A DNA stretch of 64,000 nucleotides from Marinobacter vinifirmus (GTDB lineage Bacteria > Pseudomonadota > Gammaproteobacteria > Pseudomonadales > Oleiphilaceae): assembly GCF_002258215.1 (NCBI RefSeq), contig NZ_NEFY01000001.1, positions 434,001 through 498,000 of the forward strand. Direction: 5' to 3'. Position numbers and translations under genes: made by a program. Shown piece by piece: positions 1-10,436 of the stretch (position 1 is its first letter; every line of letters starts with the position of its first letter). The notes under the pieces are model-generated. The model was not told the DNA's origin and searched no databases. It worked only from the letters and a program-made list of their open reading frames with translations.

Positions 1-98
1 TTAATTAAGGCCGCGGTGCAGCGCATCGTGGTGTCTGAGCAAACCCAAGGCCGAAGGCTGTTACTGCATTCAGCCGAGACCAAACCGAGGTGGATTCC
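1..98. other. Upstream flank of the first gene
   Basis: The 98 bases before the first start codon hold no gene that I can see. They end with a GAGG ribosome-binding site at 87-90, eight bases before the ATG at 99. A promoter may lie here, but no convincing -35/-10 pair is visible. Confidence 0.4.
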
Positions 99-1898
99 AT
101 GCCTGAATACAAAGCGCCCCTGCGTGACATTAAATTCGTAATGAACGAGCTGCTGAACAGCGAGCAGCACTACGCCAATCTGGAAGGTGCTGAAGACGCG
201 ACTCCGGATATGGTTGATGCCATCATCCAGGAAGGCGCCAAGTTCTGTGAGCAGGTATTGTCTCCGCTGAACCAGGTAGGTGACCAGGAAGGCTGTACCT
301 GGAGCGAAGACGGTGTGAAAACCCCGACCGGCTTCAAAGAAGCTTACCAGCAGTACGTTGAAGGTGGCTGGCCGTCCATGACTGCCGACCCCAACTACGG
401 TGGCCAGGGCTTGCCGCACTCCATCGGCCTGGTGGTCAGTGAAATGGTTGGCACCTGCAACTGGTCCTGGGGTATGTACCCGGGCCTGAGCCACGGCGCT
501 ACCAACACCATCGAAGCCCACGGTACCGAAGAGCAGAAGCAGACCTACCTGACCAAGCTGATCAGCGGTGAGTGGACCGGTACCATGTGTCTGACCGAGC
601 CGCACTGTGGTTCTGACCTGGGCACCCTGCGCACCAAGGCCGAGCCGAACGCTGACGGCACCTACAGCATCACCGGTACCAAGATCTTCATCTCTGCCGG
701 TGAGCACGACATGGCCGAGAACATCGTCCACATCGTACTGGCCCGTCTGCCGGGCGCACCGGAAGGCACCAAGGGTATCTCCCTGTTCATCGTGCCCAAG
801 CAGCTGCCGAACGAAGACGGTTCTGCCGGTGAGCGTAACGCGGTTTCCTGTGGCTCCCTGGAGCACAAGATGGGTATCCACGGTAACGCGACCTGCGTGA
901 TGAACTTCGACGGCGCCAAGGGCTGGCTGATCGGGCCTGAGAACAAAGGCCTGAACTGCATGTTCACCTTCATGAACACTGCCCGTATCGGTACTGCCAT
1001 CCAGGGTCTGGGTGCTGCAGAACTGGGCTTCCAGGGCTCCCTGGCTTACGCCAAAGAGCGTCTGGCCATGCGTTCCCTGAGTGGTCCGAAGAACCCGGAT
1101 GGCATCGCTGACCCGATCATCGTGCACCCGGACGTACGCCGTATGCTGCTGACCCAGAAGGTTGTAGCCGAAGGCGCCCGCGCCCTGATCTACCTGGCTG
1201 GCCAGCAAGTGGACGTGGTTCACAGCGGCAAGACCGAAGAAGAGCGCAAGCACGCCGACGCACTGCTGGGCTTCCTGACCCCGATCGCCAAGGCGTTCCT
1301 GACCGAGATCGGTTACGAATCTGCCAACCTGGGTATGCAGGTCTTCGGTGGCCACGGCTTTATCGCTGAGTGGGGCATGGAGCAGAACGTTCGTGATTCC
1401 CGCATCGGTATGATCTACGAGGGTACCACCGGTATCCAGGCACTGGATCTGCTGGGCCGTAAGGTTCTGATGACTCAGGGCGAAGCCTTGAAAGTGTTCA
1501 CCAAGCAGGTTCACGTATTCTGCAAAGAGAACGCCGACAACGAGCAGCTGAAAGAGTTCATCGAGCCGCTGGCTGCGATCAACAAGGAGTGGGGCGATCT
1601 GACCATGAAGGTTGGTATGACCGCCATGAAGAACCGCGAGGAAGTCGGTGCCGCTGCTGTGGATTACCTGATGTACTCCGGTTACGCAGTCTTCGCTTAC
1701 CTGTGGGCCCGTATGGCCAAGGTGGCACTGGACAAGATGGCCGAAGGCACCTCCGAGGAGATGTTCTACAACGCCAAGGTTCAGTCTGCGCGCTTCTACT
1801 TCAAGCGCCTGCTGCCGCGCACCAAGACCCACGCAGAAACCATGCTGGCCGGTGCAGACAGCCTGCTGGATATGCCGGAAGAAGCCTTCGTTATCTAA
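99..1898 (+). CDS. Acyl-CoA dehydrogenase, 600-residue FadE5/DmdC-like type (first of two)
   Basis: FAD-dependent acyl-CoA dehydrogenase that makes the trans-2-enoyl-CoA in beta-oxidation, acting in the cytosol with electron-transfer flavoprotein. At 599 residues it belongs to the long class with extra N- and C-terminal domains around the usual three-domain ACAD core (FadE5 of mycobacteria, DmdC, the PA0506/PA0508 pair of Pseudomonas). The catalytic-base motif IYEGTTGIQ is present with Glu at about 441, and the flavin-side motif LTEPHCGSDLG near residue 165. A GTG lies three codons upstream at 90, but GAGG at 87-90 fits the ATG at 99 and the paralogue begins the same way. Chain-length preference cannot be read from sequence. 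DmdC activity on methylthiopropionyl-CoA is an alternative. A terminator follows. Confidence 0.9.
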   Translation: MPEYKAPLRDIKFVMNELLNSEQHYANLEGAEDATPDMVDAIIQEGAKFCEQVLSPLNQVGDQEGCTWSEDGVKTPTGFKEAYQQYVEGGWPSMTADPNYGGQGLPHSIGLVVSEMVGTCNWSWGMYPGLSHGATNTIEAHGTEEQKQTYLTKLISGEWTGTMCLTEPHCGSDLGTLRTKAEPNADGTYSITGTKIFISAGEHDMAENIVHIVLARLPGAPEGTKGISLFIVPKQLPNEDGSAGERNAVSCGSLEHKMGIHGNATCVMNFDGAKGWLIGPENKGLNCMFTFMNTARIGTAIQGLGAAELGFQGSLAYAKERLAMRSLSGPKNPDGIADPIIVHPDVRRMLLTQKVVAEGARALIYLAGQQVDVVHSGKTEEERKHADALLGFLTPIAKAFLTEIGYESANLGMQVFGGHGFIAEWGMEQNVRDSRIGMIYEGTTGIQALDLLGRKVLMTQGEALKVFTKQVHVFCKENADNEQLKEFIEPLAAINKEWGDLTMKVGMTAMKNREEVGAAAVDYLMYSGYAVFAYLWARMAKVALDKMAEGTSEEMFYNAKVQSARFYFKRLLPRTKTHAETMLAGADSLLDMPEEAFVI

Positions 1899-1929
1899 GA
1901 CGGGGTTGCTATCTGGTTGAAGGCACAGC

Positions 1930-1964
1930 AAAAGCCCGTTCTCCGCTCGGAGGCGGGCTTTTTT
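1930..1964 (+). terminator. Intrinsic terminator after the first acyl-CoA dehydrogenase
   Basis: The stem AAGCCCG (1932-1938) pairs with CGGGCTT (1954-1960) and is followed directly by a T-run to 1964. This is a standard Rho-independent terminator, so the two tandem dehydrogenases are probably transcribed separately. Confidence 0.85.
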
Positions 1965-2121
1965 CATGAGTTTGGTGGCACGTTTGAGGTAGAATGGCGA
2001 GCCACAGAATAACAACCTTGTTTCGGACACATAGCCGAGCGGGCGAACCAGAAGACCTTTACACAGAAGGCGTTGTTACCCGGTTCCCCAAGTGACTGAC
2101 TGAATTTCTGGAGAGTTATAC

Positions 2122-3912
2122 ATGGCTGATTATCAGGCACCCCTTCGTGACATGCGTTTTGTATTGAACGAAGTGTTCGACGCGCCCGCACTCTGGGCCT
2201 CTCTGCCAAAGATTGCCGAAAACGTAGACCCGGACACTGCCGACGCGATTCTTGAAGAAGCTGGCAAGATCACCGGCGGCGTACTGGCGCCCCTGAACCG
2301 CGAAGCGGACGAGCAGGGTTGTAAGTGGAATGAAGGCGAAGTAACCAGCCCGGAAGGCTTCAAGGAAGCCTACCAGACCATCGTTGAGGGTGGCTGGAAC
2401 GGCCTGGGCGGCAACCCGGAATTCGGCGGCATGGGTATGCCGAAAACCCTGGTGGCCCAGTTTGAAGAAATGATGCAGGGCGCCAACATGGCCTTCGGCC
2501 TGGCCCCGATGCTCACCGCCGGTGCCTGCCTGGCCCTCGACGCCCACGGCAGCCAGGAGCTGAAAGAGAAGTACCTGCCCAACATGTATTCCGGCGTATG
2601 GTCCGGTGCGATGGACCTGACCGAGCCCCACGCCGGTACCGACCTGGGCATTATCCGCACCAAGGCCGAGCCCAATGACGATGGCTCTTTCAACGTGACT
2701 GGCACCAAGATCTTCATCACCTGGGGCGAGCACGACATGGCGGAGAACATCATCCACCTGGTGCTGGCCAAGCTGCCGGACGCGCCCAAAGGTCCGAAGG
2801 GTATTTCCCTGTTCCTGGTGCCCAAGTTCATGGTGAATGACGACGGTTCCCTGGGCGAGCGCAACCAGTTCAGCTGCGGTTCCATCGAGAAGAAGATGGG
2901 TATCAAAGGCTCAGCCACCTGCGTGATGAACTTCGACGGCGCCAAGGGCTGGCTGGTTGGTGAAGAAAACAAAGGCCTGGCCGCCATGTTCACCATGATG
3001 AACTACGAGCGTCTGGGTGTGGGCATCCAGGGCATCGGCGCCGCCGAAGCTTCCCTGCAGAGCGCCCGCGAATACGCCAACGAGCGTATCCAGAGCCGCG
3101 CGCCGACTGGTGCCCAGCAGCCCGAAAAAGCCGCTGACCCGATCCTGGTACACCCGGACGTACGCCGCATGCTGCTGACCATGAAGAGCTATGTGGAAGG
3201 CGGCCGTGCCTTCTCTACCTACGTGGCCCAGTGGCTGGATATTTCCAAGTACTCCCAGGACGACGAACAGCGCAAACACGCCGAAGGCATGGTTGCCCTG
3301 CTGACCCCCGTCGCCAAGGCCTTTCTGACCGACCGCGGCCTGGAAACCACCATCATCGGCCAGCAGGTATTCGGTGGCCACGGCTTCATCCGCGAGTGGG
3401 GCCAGGAGCAGCTGGTACGCGACTGCCGCATCACCCAGATCTACGAAGGCACCAACGGCATCCAGGCCATGGACCTGATGGGTCGTAAAGTCGTCGGCAG
3501 CCAGGGCAAACTGTACGAACTGTTCGTACAGGACGTAGCCACCTTCATTGAAGCAAACACCGGCGACGCCGCCCTCAAGCCCTACCTTGAGCCGCTGGCG
3601 GCTGCTGTTGAGCGCCTGTCTGACGTTACCGAACACGTCATCAAACAAGCCGGCGACAACCCCAACGCCATCGGCGCCGCGGCGGTCGATTACCTCGACA
3701 TGTTCGGCTACACCGCCCTGGCATACATGTGGGCCAAAACCGTCAAAGCCGCCGCTCCGAAGGCAGAGGGTGACACCTCCGGCTTCTACACCGGCAAGCT
3801 GAAAACAGCCCGCTTCTACTTCGACCGCCTGCTGCCAAAGACCGTGTCCTTGGCCGAAGGCATTCGCAGTGGCAGCGATGCCATGATGGCTCTGGCGGCT
3901 AACGAAATCTGA
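2122..3912 (+). CDS. Acyl-CoA dehydrogenase, FadE5/DmdC-like type (second, paralogue)
   Basis: Second FAD-dependent acyl-CoA dehydrogenase of the same 600-residue class (596 aa), clearly paralogous to the gene just upstream. The N-terminus, LTEPHAGTDLG block, GxKIFIT block and IYEGTNGIQ catalytic motif (Glu about 442) line up. The start ATG at 2122 has GGAG at 2110-2113. It is separated from its neighbour by a terminator and about 160 bp, so it probably has its own promoter. Divergence is greatest in the C-terminal third, which suggests different substrate ranges; that is inference. A strong bidirectional-looking terminator follows at 3938-3968. Confidence 0.9.
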   Translation: MADYQAPLRDMRFVLNEVFDAPALWASLPKIAENVDPDTADAILEEAGKITGGVLAPLNREADEQGCKWNEGEVTSPEGFKEAYQTIVEGGWNGLGGNPEFGGMGMPKTLVAQFEEMMQGANMAFGLAPMLTAGACLALDAHGSQELKEKYLPNMYSGVWSGAMDLTEPHAGTDLGIIRTKAEPNDDGSFNVTGTKIFITWGEHDMAENIIHLVLAKLPDAPKGPKGISLFLVPKFMVNDDGSLGERNQFSCGSIEKKMGIKGSATCVMNFDGAKGWLVGEENKGLAAMFTMMNYERLGVGIQGIGAAEASLQSAREYANERIQSRAPTGAQQPEKAADPILVHPDVRRMLLTMKSYVEGGRAFSTYVAQWLDISKYSQDDEQRKHAEGMVALLTPVAKAFLTDRGLETTIIGQQVFGGHGFIREWGQEQLVRDCRITQIYEGTNGIQAMDLMGRKVVGSQGKLYELFVQDVATFIEANTGDAALKPYLEPLAAAVERLSDVTEHVIKQAGDNPNAIGAAAVDYLDMFGYTALAYMWAKTVKAAAPKAEGDTSGFYTGKLKTARFYFDRLLPKTVSLAEGIRSGSDAMMALAANEI

Positions 3913-3937
3913 TACAGGTTTCGTTCTTCCAGCAAGC

Positions 3938-3968
3938 AAAAAAGCAGGCCCAGGTGGCCTGCTTTTTT
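3938..3968 (+). terminator. Intrinsic terminator after the second acyl-CoA dehydrogenase
   Basis: AAAAAAGCAGGCC (3938-3950) pairs with GGCCTGCTTTTTT (3956-3968). The run of A on one side and T on the other would let it work on both strands. Confidence 0.85.
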
Positions 3969-3993
3969 GTTGATAGCGAACTGAAATATATGG

Positions 3994-4104
3994 GCGCCGG
4001 TCAGGGTATGGCTATCCAAAACCTTGCGGAGCCAGGGATGGCGGAGCAGAGCGTACACGGACGTATCCACAGCGTGTTTTGGAAAGCTACCCCCTGACTG
4101 GTGC
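3994..4104. repeat. Class A palindromic element, copy A1
   Basis: Left arm 3994-4021 (includes GGTCAGGGTATGGCTATCC) pairs with right arm 4077-4104. The centre carries the class A core GCGGAGCCAGGGATGGCGG followed by GAGCAGAGCG and a degenerate second hairpin, so this copy has drifted. It lies between a terminator and the 3' end of the endonuclease-like gene. Confidence 0.85.
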
Positions 4105-4129
4105 TTACTCCCAAAGTGAGATCAAAGCC

Positions 4130-4765
4130 TCAGAGCCGACTAATCAACCCGGGATTAACCACAAATGGATTCTCATTACCCTGAATCTCGGCAATCCGGC
4201 TATGCCGCGCCAACTCGCCATCATCCGGCGGATCCATCTCGTTCCAGCCCTGGAACAGCGTAGTAGCCCCCAACCACGGCAAACCGTACGTATCGACCAT
4301 GTACGCCATGGTCCGGGCCACATCACCCTTGGCATGCTCGGGCGGCTCGAAAAATTGTGTGCTTTCACGAATACCGCAGTCATCCGGTTGGGCACTGGCG
4401 CCAATGTTTTCATAGCGGGCATTGCGGCGACGCATCTCTATCCGGCTGGTTACCGGCACCATATTGTGCAAATCCGAGGCAATCTGCCGGTAGCGGTTAT
4501 CCCGCTTGCACTGCGATGTAGTGCCGCAATCCAGGGCGGAACGCACATCCGCCAGCGGGTAGATATAACCGTCGGTCAGCACAAAGCCCTTGCTGGTAAA
4601 CGGTTTTTCGCAGAAGAAGGATGAACCGCCTTCCGCATACAGGTTGCCCCAGAACTCATTCTTGATAACGGTTTCGGGATCACTGAAACGGATGTTCTGG
4701 CCAGTAACCAGACCGGCAGAGAGGGACAGGGCGAGAGTGACAGAGAGTGCAGTAACTTTTTTCAT
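4130..4765 (-). CDS. Endonuclease I (EndA/NucM) family protein with the catalytic His replaced
   Basis: Exported protein of the endonuclease I family, 211 aa. Start at MKKVTAL (4765) gives a signal peptide over residues 1-22; the longer reading frame upstream lacks one. Family features seen are SDLHNMVP (98-104), RRRNARY with the conserved Asn at 115, a row of cysteines (52, 80, 86, 130) and the C-terminal RIAEIQGNENPFV block. Family members carry an EHVxP motif whose His is the general base of the beta-beta-alpha-Me finger. Here the aligned stretch is GYIYP (66-70), with Tyr in place of His. It may therefore be a non-catalytic relative or use altered chemistry. Family membership is secure; nuclease activity is doubtful. 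Confidence 0.75.
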   Translation of the reverse strand: MKKVTALSVTLALSLSAGLVTGQNIRFSDPETVIKNEFWGNLYAEGGSSFFCEKPFTSKGFVLTDGYIYPLADVRSALDCGTTSQCKRDNRYRQIASDLHNMVPVTSRIEMRRRNARYENIGASAQPDDCGIRESTQFFEPPEHAKGDVARTMAYMVDTYGLPWLGATTLFQGWNEMDPPDDGELARHSRIAEIQGNENPFVVNPGLISRL

Positions 4766-4884
4766 ATGACAGGTATACCTCACAGTATGTGCCATATTCC
4801 TTGGCCAGCCAGACGGCAAGTTGGTGGCAAAATGAACAACACGACAAAATTATGACGCAAGATTCATTTCTTACTGTGAAGTAT

Positions 4885-4918
4885 GGCACAGAGACGATGA
4901 GAAGTGTGTCTCTGTGCC
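4885..4918. other. Perfect 11-bp inverted repeat between two minus-strand genes
   Basis: GGCACAGAGAC (4885-4895) and GTCTCTGTGCC (4908-4918) form a perfect stem with a 12-base loop. There is no T-run on either strand, so it is not a standard terminator. It sits downstream of the coiled-coil gene and upstream of the endonuclease-like gene. It could be an RNA-end stabiliser or an operator. Confidence 0.5.
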
Positions 4919-4953
4919 TGTCTTGATGTGTCTGTTTGTTAACGGGTTAACGT

Positions 4954-5217
4954 TTACTTCAGCTTGTTGCGGATGTTCTGGTAGCCGGATTTAAGCTCTT
5001 CACCCATCTTGCGGGCGGTTTCCCGGGCTTCCTGGCTGGCGTCTTCTGCGTCATGGAAAATCTGGTCGAGCTTCGAACGGAACTTGTCCCAGTTCTGCTC
5101 CAGGTCGTCCCATTCGTCCTTCACATCTTCCTTGGCCAGGTGCATCTGCACCTTGGCTTCGTCGCGGTATTGTCTGACTTTCTCGGACAGTTTGTTGAAT
5201 TCGTCTTGCAGGCTCAT
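4954..5217 (-). CDS. Small acidic coiled-coil protein, function unknown
   Basis: 87-residue soluble protein with no signal peptide, no cysteine and no membrane segment. Charged heptad-like stretches run through most of the chain and predict a long helix or coiled coil. The start is MSLQDEF at 5217, with GGAGAA a few bases upstream (AAGGAGAACC before ATG). An in-frame earlier start at 5271 lacks a good site. It lies 104 bp downstream of holA on the same strand and might be read through from that operon. I do not recognise the family. The protein is plausibly real because of the clear ribosome site and coding bias, but no function is offered. Confidence 0.65.
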   Translation of the reverse strand: MSLQDEFNKLSEKVRQYRDEAKVQMHLAKEDVKDEWDDLEQNWDKFRSKLDQIFHDAEDASQEARETARKMGEELKSGYQNIRNKLK

Positions 5218-5321
5218 GGCAGGTTCTCCTTCCCTGATTGATTGGAGAATGTACAATGCGCCCGATTGCAAAATCGTGTCAAGTGCCGCCGGGGCCGGTA
5301 CTCTCCCGGGTTTGACCCAGG

Positions 5322-6335
5322 TCAGCCGTTACGGGTTGCGGCCAGCAGAATTGAGAGGTCACGCAGGTAATGCCAGGGCGTCAGGTCATCAAAGCCCTTG
5401 GCGGCCCGGTCAGTCTGGCTGCACAGGGCCAGGGCCTGGTTCAGGCGGGGCAGAGTCAGGCGGCGGGCTGCCTGCTGAATGGCAGACGCTCGCCGGGGCT
5501 GGAAAACGCCCCGTTTCTTCAGGAAGCCCGAGGGGTTATCGCCCGGGGGCAGGGCGGTCTTCAGCTCGATAATCATGTTCAGGTCGCGCACCAGCACGCT
5601 CAGCAGGCCCAGGGGATTTTCCCCTTCCTGCTGCAGTACGCCGATGATGCGGCTGGCGTGGCCGGCCTTACCAGTGAGCAGTTCGGTGACCAGCTCAAAG
5701 CCGTTGAAGCGGGCGCTGTCCTGGACTGCCTGCTCTACGGTTTCCTCGTCAATGGTTTTGCCGTTGGTCAGCAGCGTCAGGCGATCCAGCTCCTGGCTCG
5801 CCGCCAGCAGGTTGCCTTCCAGCCGTTCAGCCAGCATTCCCAGTGCACCGCGAGTCAGACTCAGCCCCTGATTACTTGCCCTTTGCTGCAGCCAGTTGGC
5901 GAATTTGTCCGCCTCAACCGGCCACACCGGCACATGTACGCCGGTTTTCTGAAGGTCCTTGTACCATTTACGCTTGGTTTCCGCGGCATCCAGCCTGGCG
6001 CTGATCAGCAACAGGATGACGTCTTCAGGCGGGGCCTGCAGGATTTGCTCGAGTACCTTGCGGCCATCGCCGAGTTTGCCGGTGGGCAGGTGAATCTCGA
6101 TCCGGCGTTTTTCCGCAAACAGCGACATGGCGTTGCATTCGTCTGCTACGGAATTCCAGTCAAGCTGGTGATCTGCGTGGTAGGTGAGGCGGTCCTGGTA
6201 ACCGGCATCCCGGGCGGCCTTTCGAACCTGGTCGCAACACTCCTGAACCAGCAGGGGTTCATCACCGGAGATCAGGTAAACCGGTGCCAGGCCTTTTTTC
6301 AGTAACTGAGGGAGCTGGCCAGGCTGGGTTTTCAT
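5322..6335 (-). CDS. holA: DNA polymerase III, delta subunit
   Basis: Delta subunit of the clamp-loader complex; it opens the beta sliding clamp. Length is 337 aa against about 343 in E. coli. The clamp-binding motif SLF (Leu72-Phe73 in NAMSLFAEKR) is present, followed by the AAA-like domain typical of delta (GDEPLLVQE near residue 24, no Walker A, as expected) and the C-terminal collar domain. The start ATG overlaps the lptE stop by four bases (ATGA), which implies translational coupling. The order leuS-lptE-holA is conserved in Pseudomonas and E. coli. Confidence 0.95.
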   Translation of the reverse strand: MKTQPGQLPQLLKKGLAPVYLISGDEPLLVQECCDQVRKAARDAGYQDRLTYHADHQLDWNSVADECNAMSLFAEKRRIEIHLPTGKLGDGRKVLEQILQAPPEDVILLLISARLDAAETKRKWYKDLQKTGVHVPVWPVEADKFANWLQQRASNQGLSLTRGALGMLAERLEGNLLAASQELDRLTLLTNGKTIDEETVEQAVQDSARFNGFELVTELLTGKAGHASRIIGVLQQEGENPLGLLSVLVRDLNMIIELKTALPPGDNPSGFLKKRGVFQPRRASAIQQAARRLTLPRLNQALALCSQTDRAAKGFDDLTPWHYLRDLSILLAATRNG

Positions 6336-6913
6336 TGCGGCTCAGCCTGTTCCTGGCTGGCCCGGTAATCCTCGATGATGGTGTCTATCCGTTCCCGGGT
6401 CATGGGCGCCAGGCGGAAGATAACCTGCTGGGCCAGCCGGTCGCCCAGCTGTTGCCGCAGTTCCTCTTCCTCGCGCTGCTTGGCGAGTACGTTGGTTTCG
6501 TCGTAGCGGTAAGTTTCGCTGGCATTCAGGTTGGTGCTCGCAATCAACGGGATCCGGTCAGCCGTGAGCAGTTCAATGGCTACCGTGTGGCGCAGAACGT
6601 ACTCTGCGGCAGCGGCCTGGGCGGTAATGGCCGAGGCCCGGCGATCCTGCCGGTAATCTCGCAGGCGCAGGATGTAATCGGCCTGGGTGGCGCTGTCGGT
6701 AACCTGTACACCGCCCAGGGTCAGCTGATCCCGGACCGATTGACAGAAACGGCCGGGCAGGTTGTCCGGGCAGTCTACCGCCAGGGGTTGCAGCGCGGCC
6801 GGTACCGGCGAGGTGCCCCGTAACTGAAAGCCGCAGCCGCTGGCCAGCACCAGGGTAGCCAGTGCCAGGGCGGCGAGTTTCAACGCTTTCAGGAACGGGG
6901 CGGTGGTGGTCAT
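6332..6913 (-). CDS. lptE: LPS-assembly lipoprotein LptE
   Basis: Outer-membrane lipoprotein that plugs LptD and helps place lipopolysaccharide on the cell surface. The N-terminus has a lipoprotein signal ending in LASGC with Cys27 as the lipidated residue, followed by GFQLRG, the usual start of mature LptE. Length is 193 aa, which is typical. It lies one base after leuS and overlaps holA by four bases, forming a tight three-gene unit. LptA, LptB and LptC are encoded at 49-51 kb in this window. Confidence 0.93.
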   Translation of the reverse strand: MTTTAPFLKALKLAALALATLVLASGCGFQLRGTSPVPAALQPLAVDCPDNLPGRFCQSVRDQLTLGGVQVTDSATQADYILRLRDYRQDRRASAITAQAAAAEYVLRHTVAIELLTADRIPLIASTNLNASETYRYDETNVLAKQREEEELRQQLGDRLAQQVIFRLAPMTRERIDTIIEDYRASQEQAEPQ

Positions 6914-6914
6914 A

Positions 6915-9557
<2,643 letters not shown>

Positions 9558-9683
9558 CTAACGCACCGAAGGCTTAACAGGTAGTCTGCCAAATTCTGCG
9601 GGATGTGCCAGACTATCAGTAATGGCGAAGGCCGCAGGCCAGTGCCCCGAAGTCAGGTTGGAAGTCAGGTTGAAGGAGCCGTT

Positions 9684-10232
9684 ATGACAGAACCGGAACG
9701 CAGTCACCTTTCAGGTAAAGCGCTCGAGGCCTATGACCGGATGCTGGAGCGGGTGCAGACCCGCCTGCACGATCTGCAGGAGACGTCCCTGCAGACTCTG
9801 GAAGAAGAAGTGCAGAAGGCGGTCGAGTTTGAATACGAACTGGAGGAGATGACCCGGGAGGAAGCAGATCTGCTGGGCGCCTACCTGCAGCGGGACCTCC
9901 AGCATTTGATGCACTTTGTGGAGGAAACCGGGGAGGGCCTGAAAGAGTGGCTGCAGCTGGACATCTCCCTGCTGGAGCAGACCCTGGCCGACCGCCTGCT
10001 GTCGGTGGCCGACCAGACCCTGGTTGACACCCTGGAGCTGTCGCAGAAGCTGGAGAACGAGGATGTCAGCCACTACATCTCCGGAGAAGTGGCCACCGCA
10101 GGTATGTTCCGGTGTCTGAACTGCAGCCATATGCTGTGCCTGACCAAAATCAGTCACCTGCATCCCTGCGAGGCTTGCGGTTCCCACTACTTTGAGCGCG
10201 TGACCAGCCGGTGGCCGCCAAAAAAAGAGTAA
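9684..10232 (+). CDS. Zinc-ribbon protein, DUF1451 (YbeL-like)
   Basis: 182-residue cytosolic protein with a long helical, acidic N-terminal region (about 1-135) and a C-terminal zinc ribbon formed by Cys144-x-x-Cys147 and Cys162-x-x-Cys165. The start at 9684 has AAGGAG at 9673-9678. E. coli ybeL sits next to leuS in the same divergent arrangement, which supports the assignment. The biochemical role of the family is unknown to me. It ends just before a nested palindrome shared with the convergent lnt gene. Confidence 0.85.
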   Translation: MTEPERSHLSGKALEAYDRMLERVQTRLHDLQETSLQTLEEEVQKAVEFEYELEEMTREEADLLGAYLQRDLQHLMHFVEETGEGLKEWLQLDISLLEQTLADRLLSVADQTLVDTLELSQKLENEDVSHYISGEVATAGMFRCLNCSHMLCLTKISHLHPCEACGSHYFERVTSRWPPKKE

Positions 10233-10435
10233 TTTTTGCCACGGAATCCACGGAAGGACACGGAAAAATAAAAGACTTAAAGACTTTTTTGCCACGAAAT
10301 CCACGAAAAAACACGAACAAAGATTACTGACTAGAACCTGAAACGTCTTTGTCTTTATTTCGTGTTCTTTAGTGGATTTCGTGGCAAATCATTTTTCTTT
10401 TTTCCGTGTCCTTCCGTGGATTCCGTGGCCAAAAA
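10233..10435. repeat. Class C nested double palindrome between convergent genes
   Basis: The outer arms contain GCCACGGAATCCACGGAAGG (within 10233-10268) and its complement (10399-10435). Inside them is a second pair, GCCACGAAATCCACGAAAA (from 10291) and its complement (10353-10385). The two arm pairs are related in sequence (CCACGGAATCCACGG against CCACGAAATCCACGA), so the structure looks like one inverted-repeat element inside another. It fills the gap between the ends of the YbeL-like gene and lnt. A-runs and T-runs flank the arms, so it could stop transcription from both sides. Confidence 0.85.
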
Positions 10436-10436
10436 G

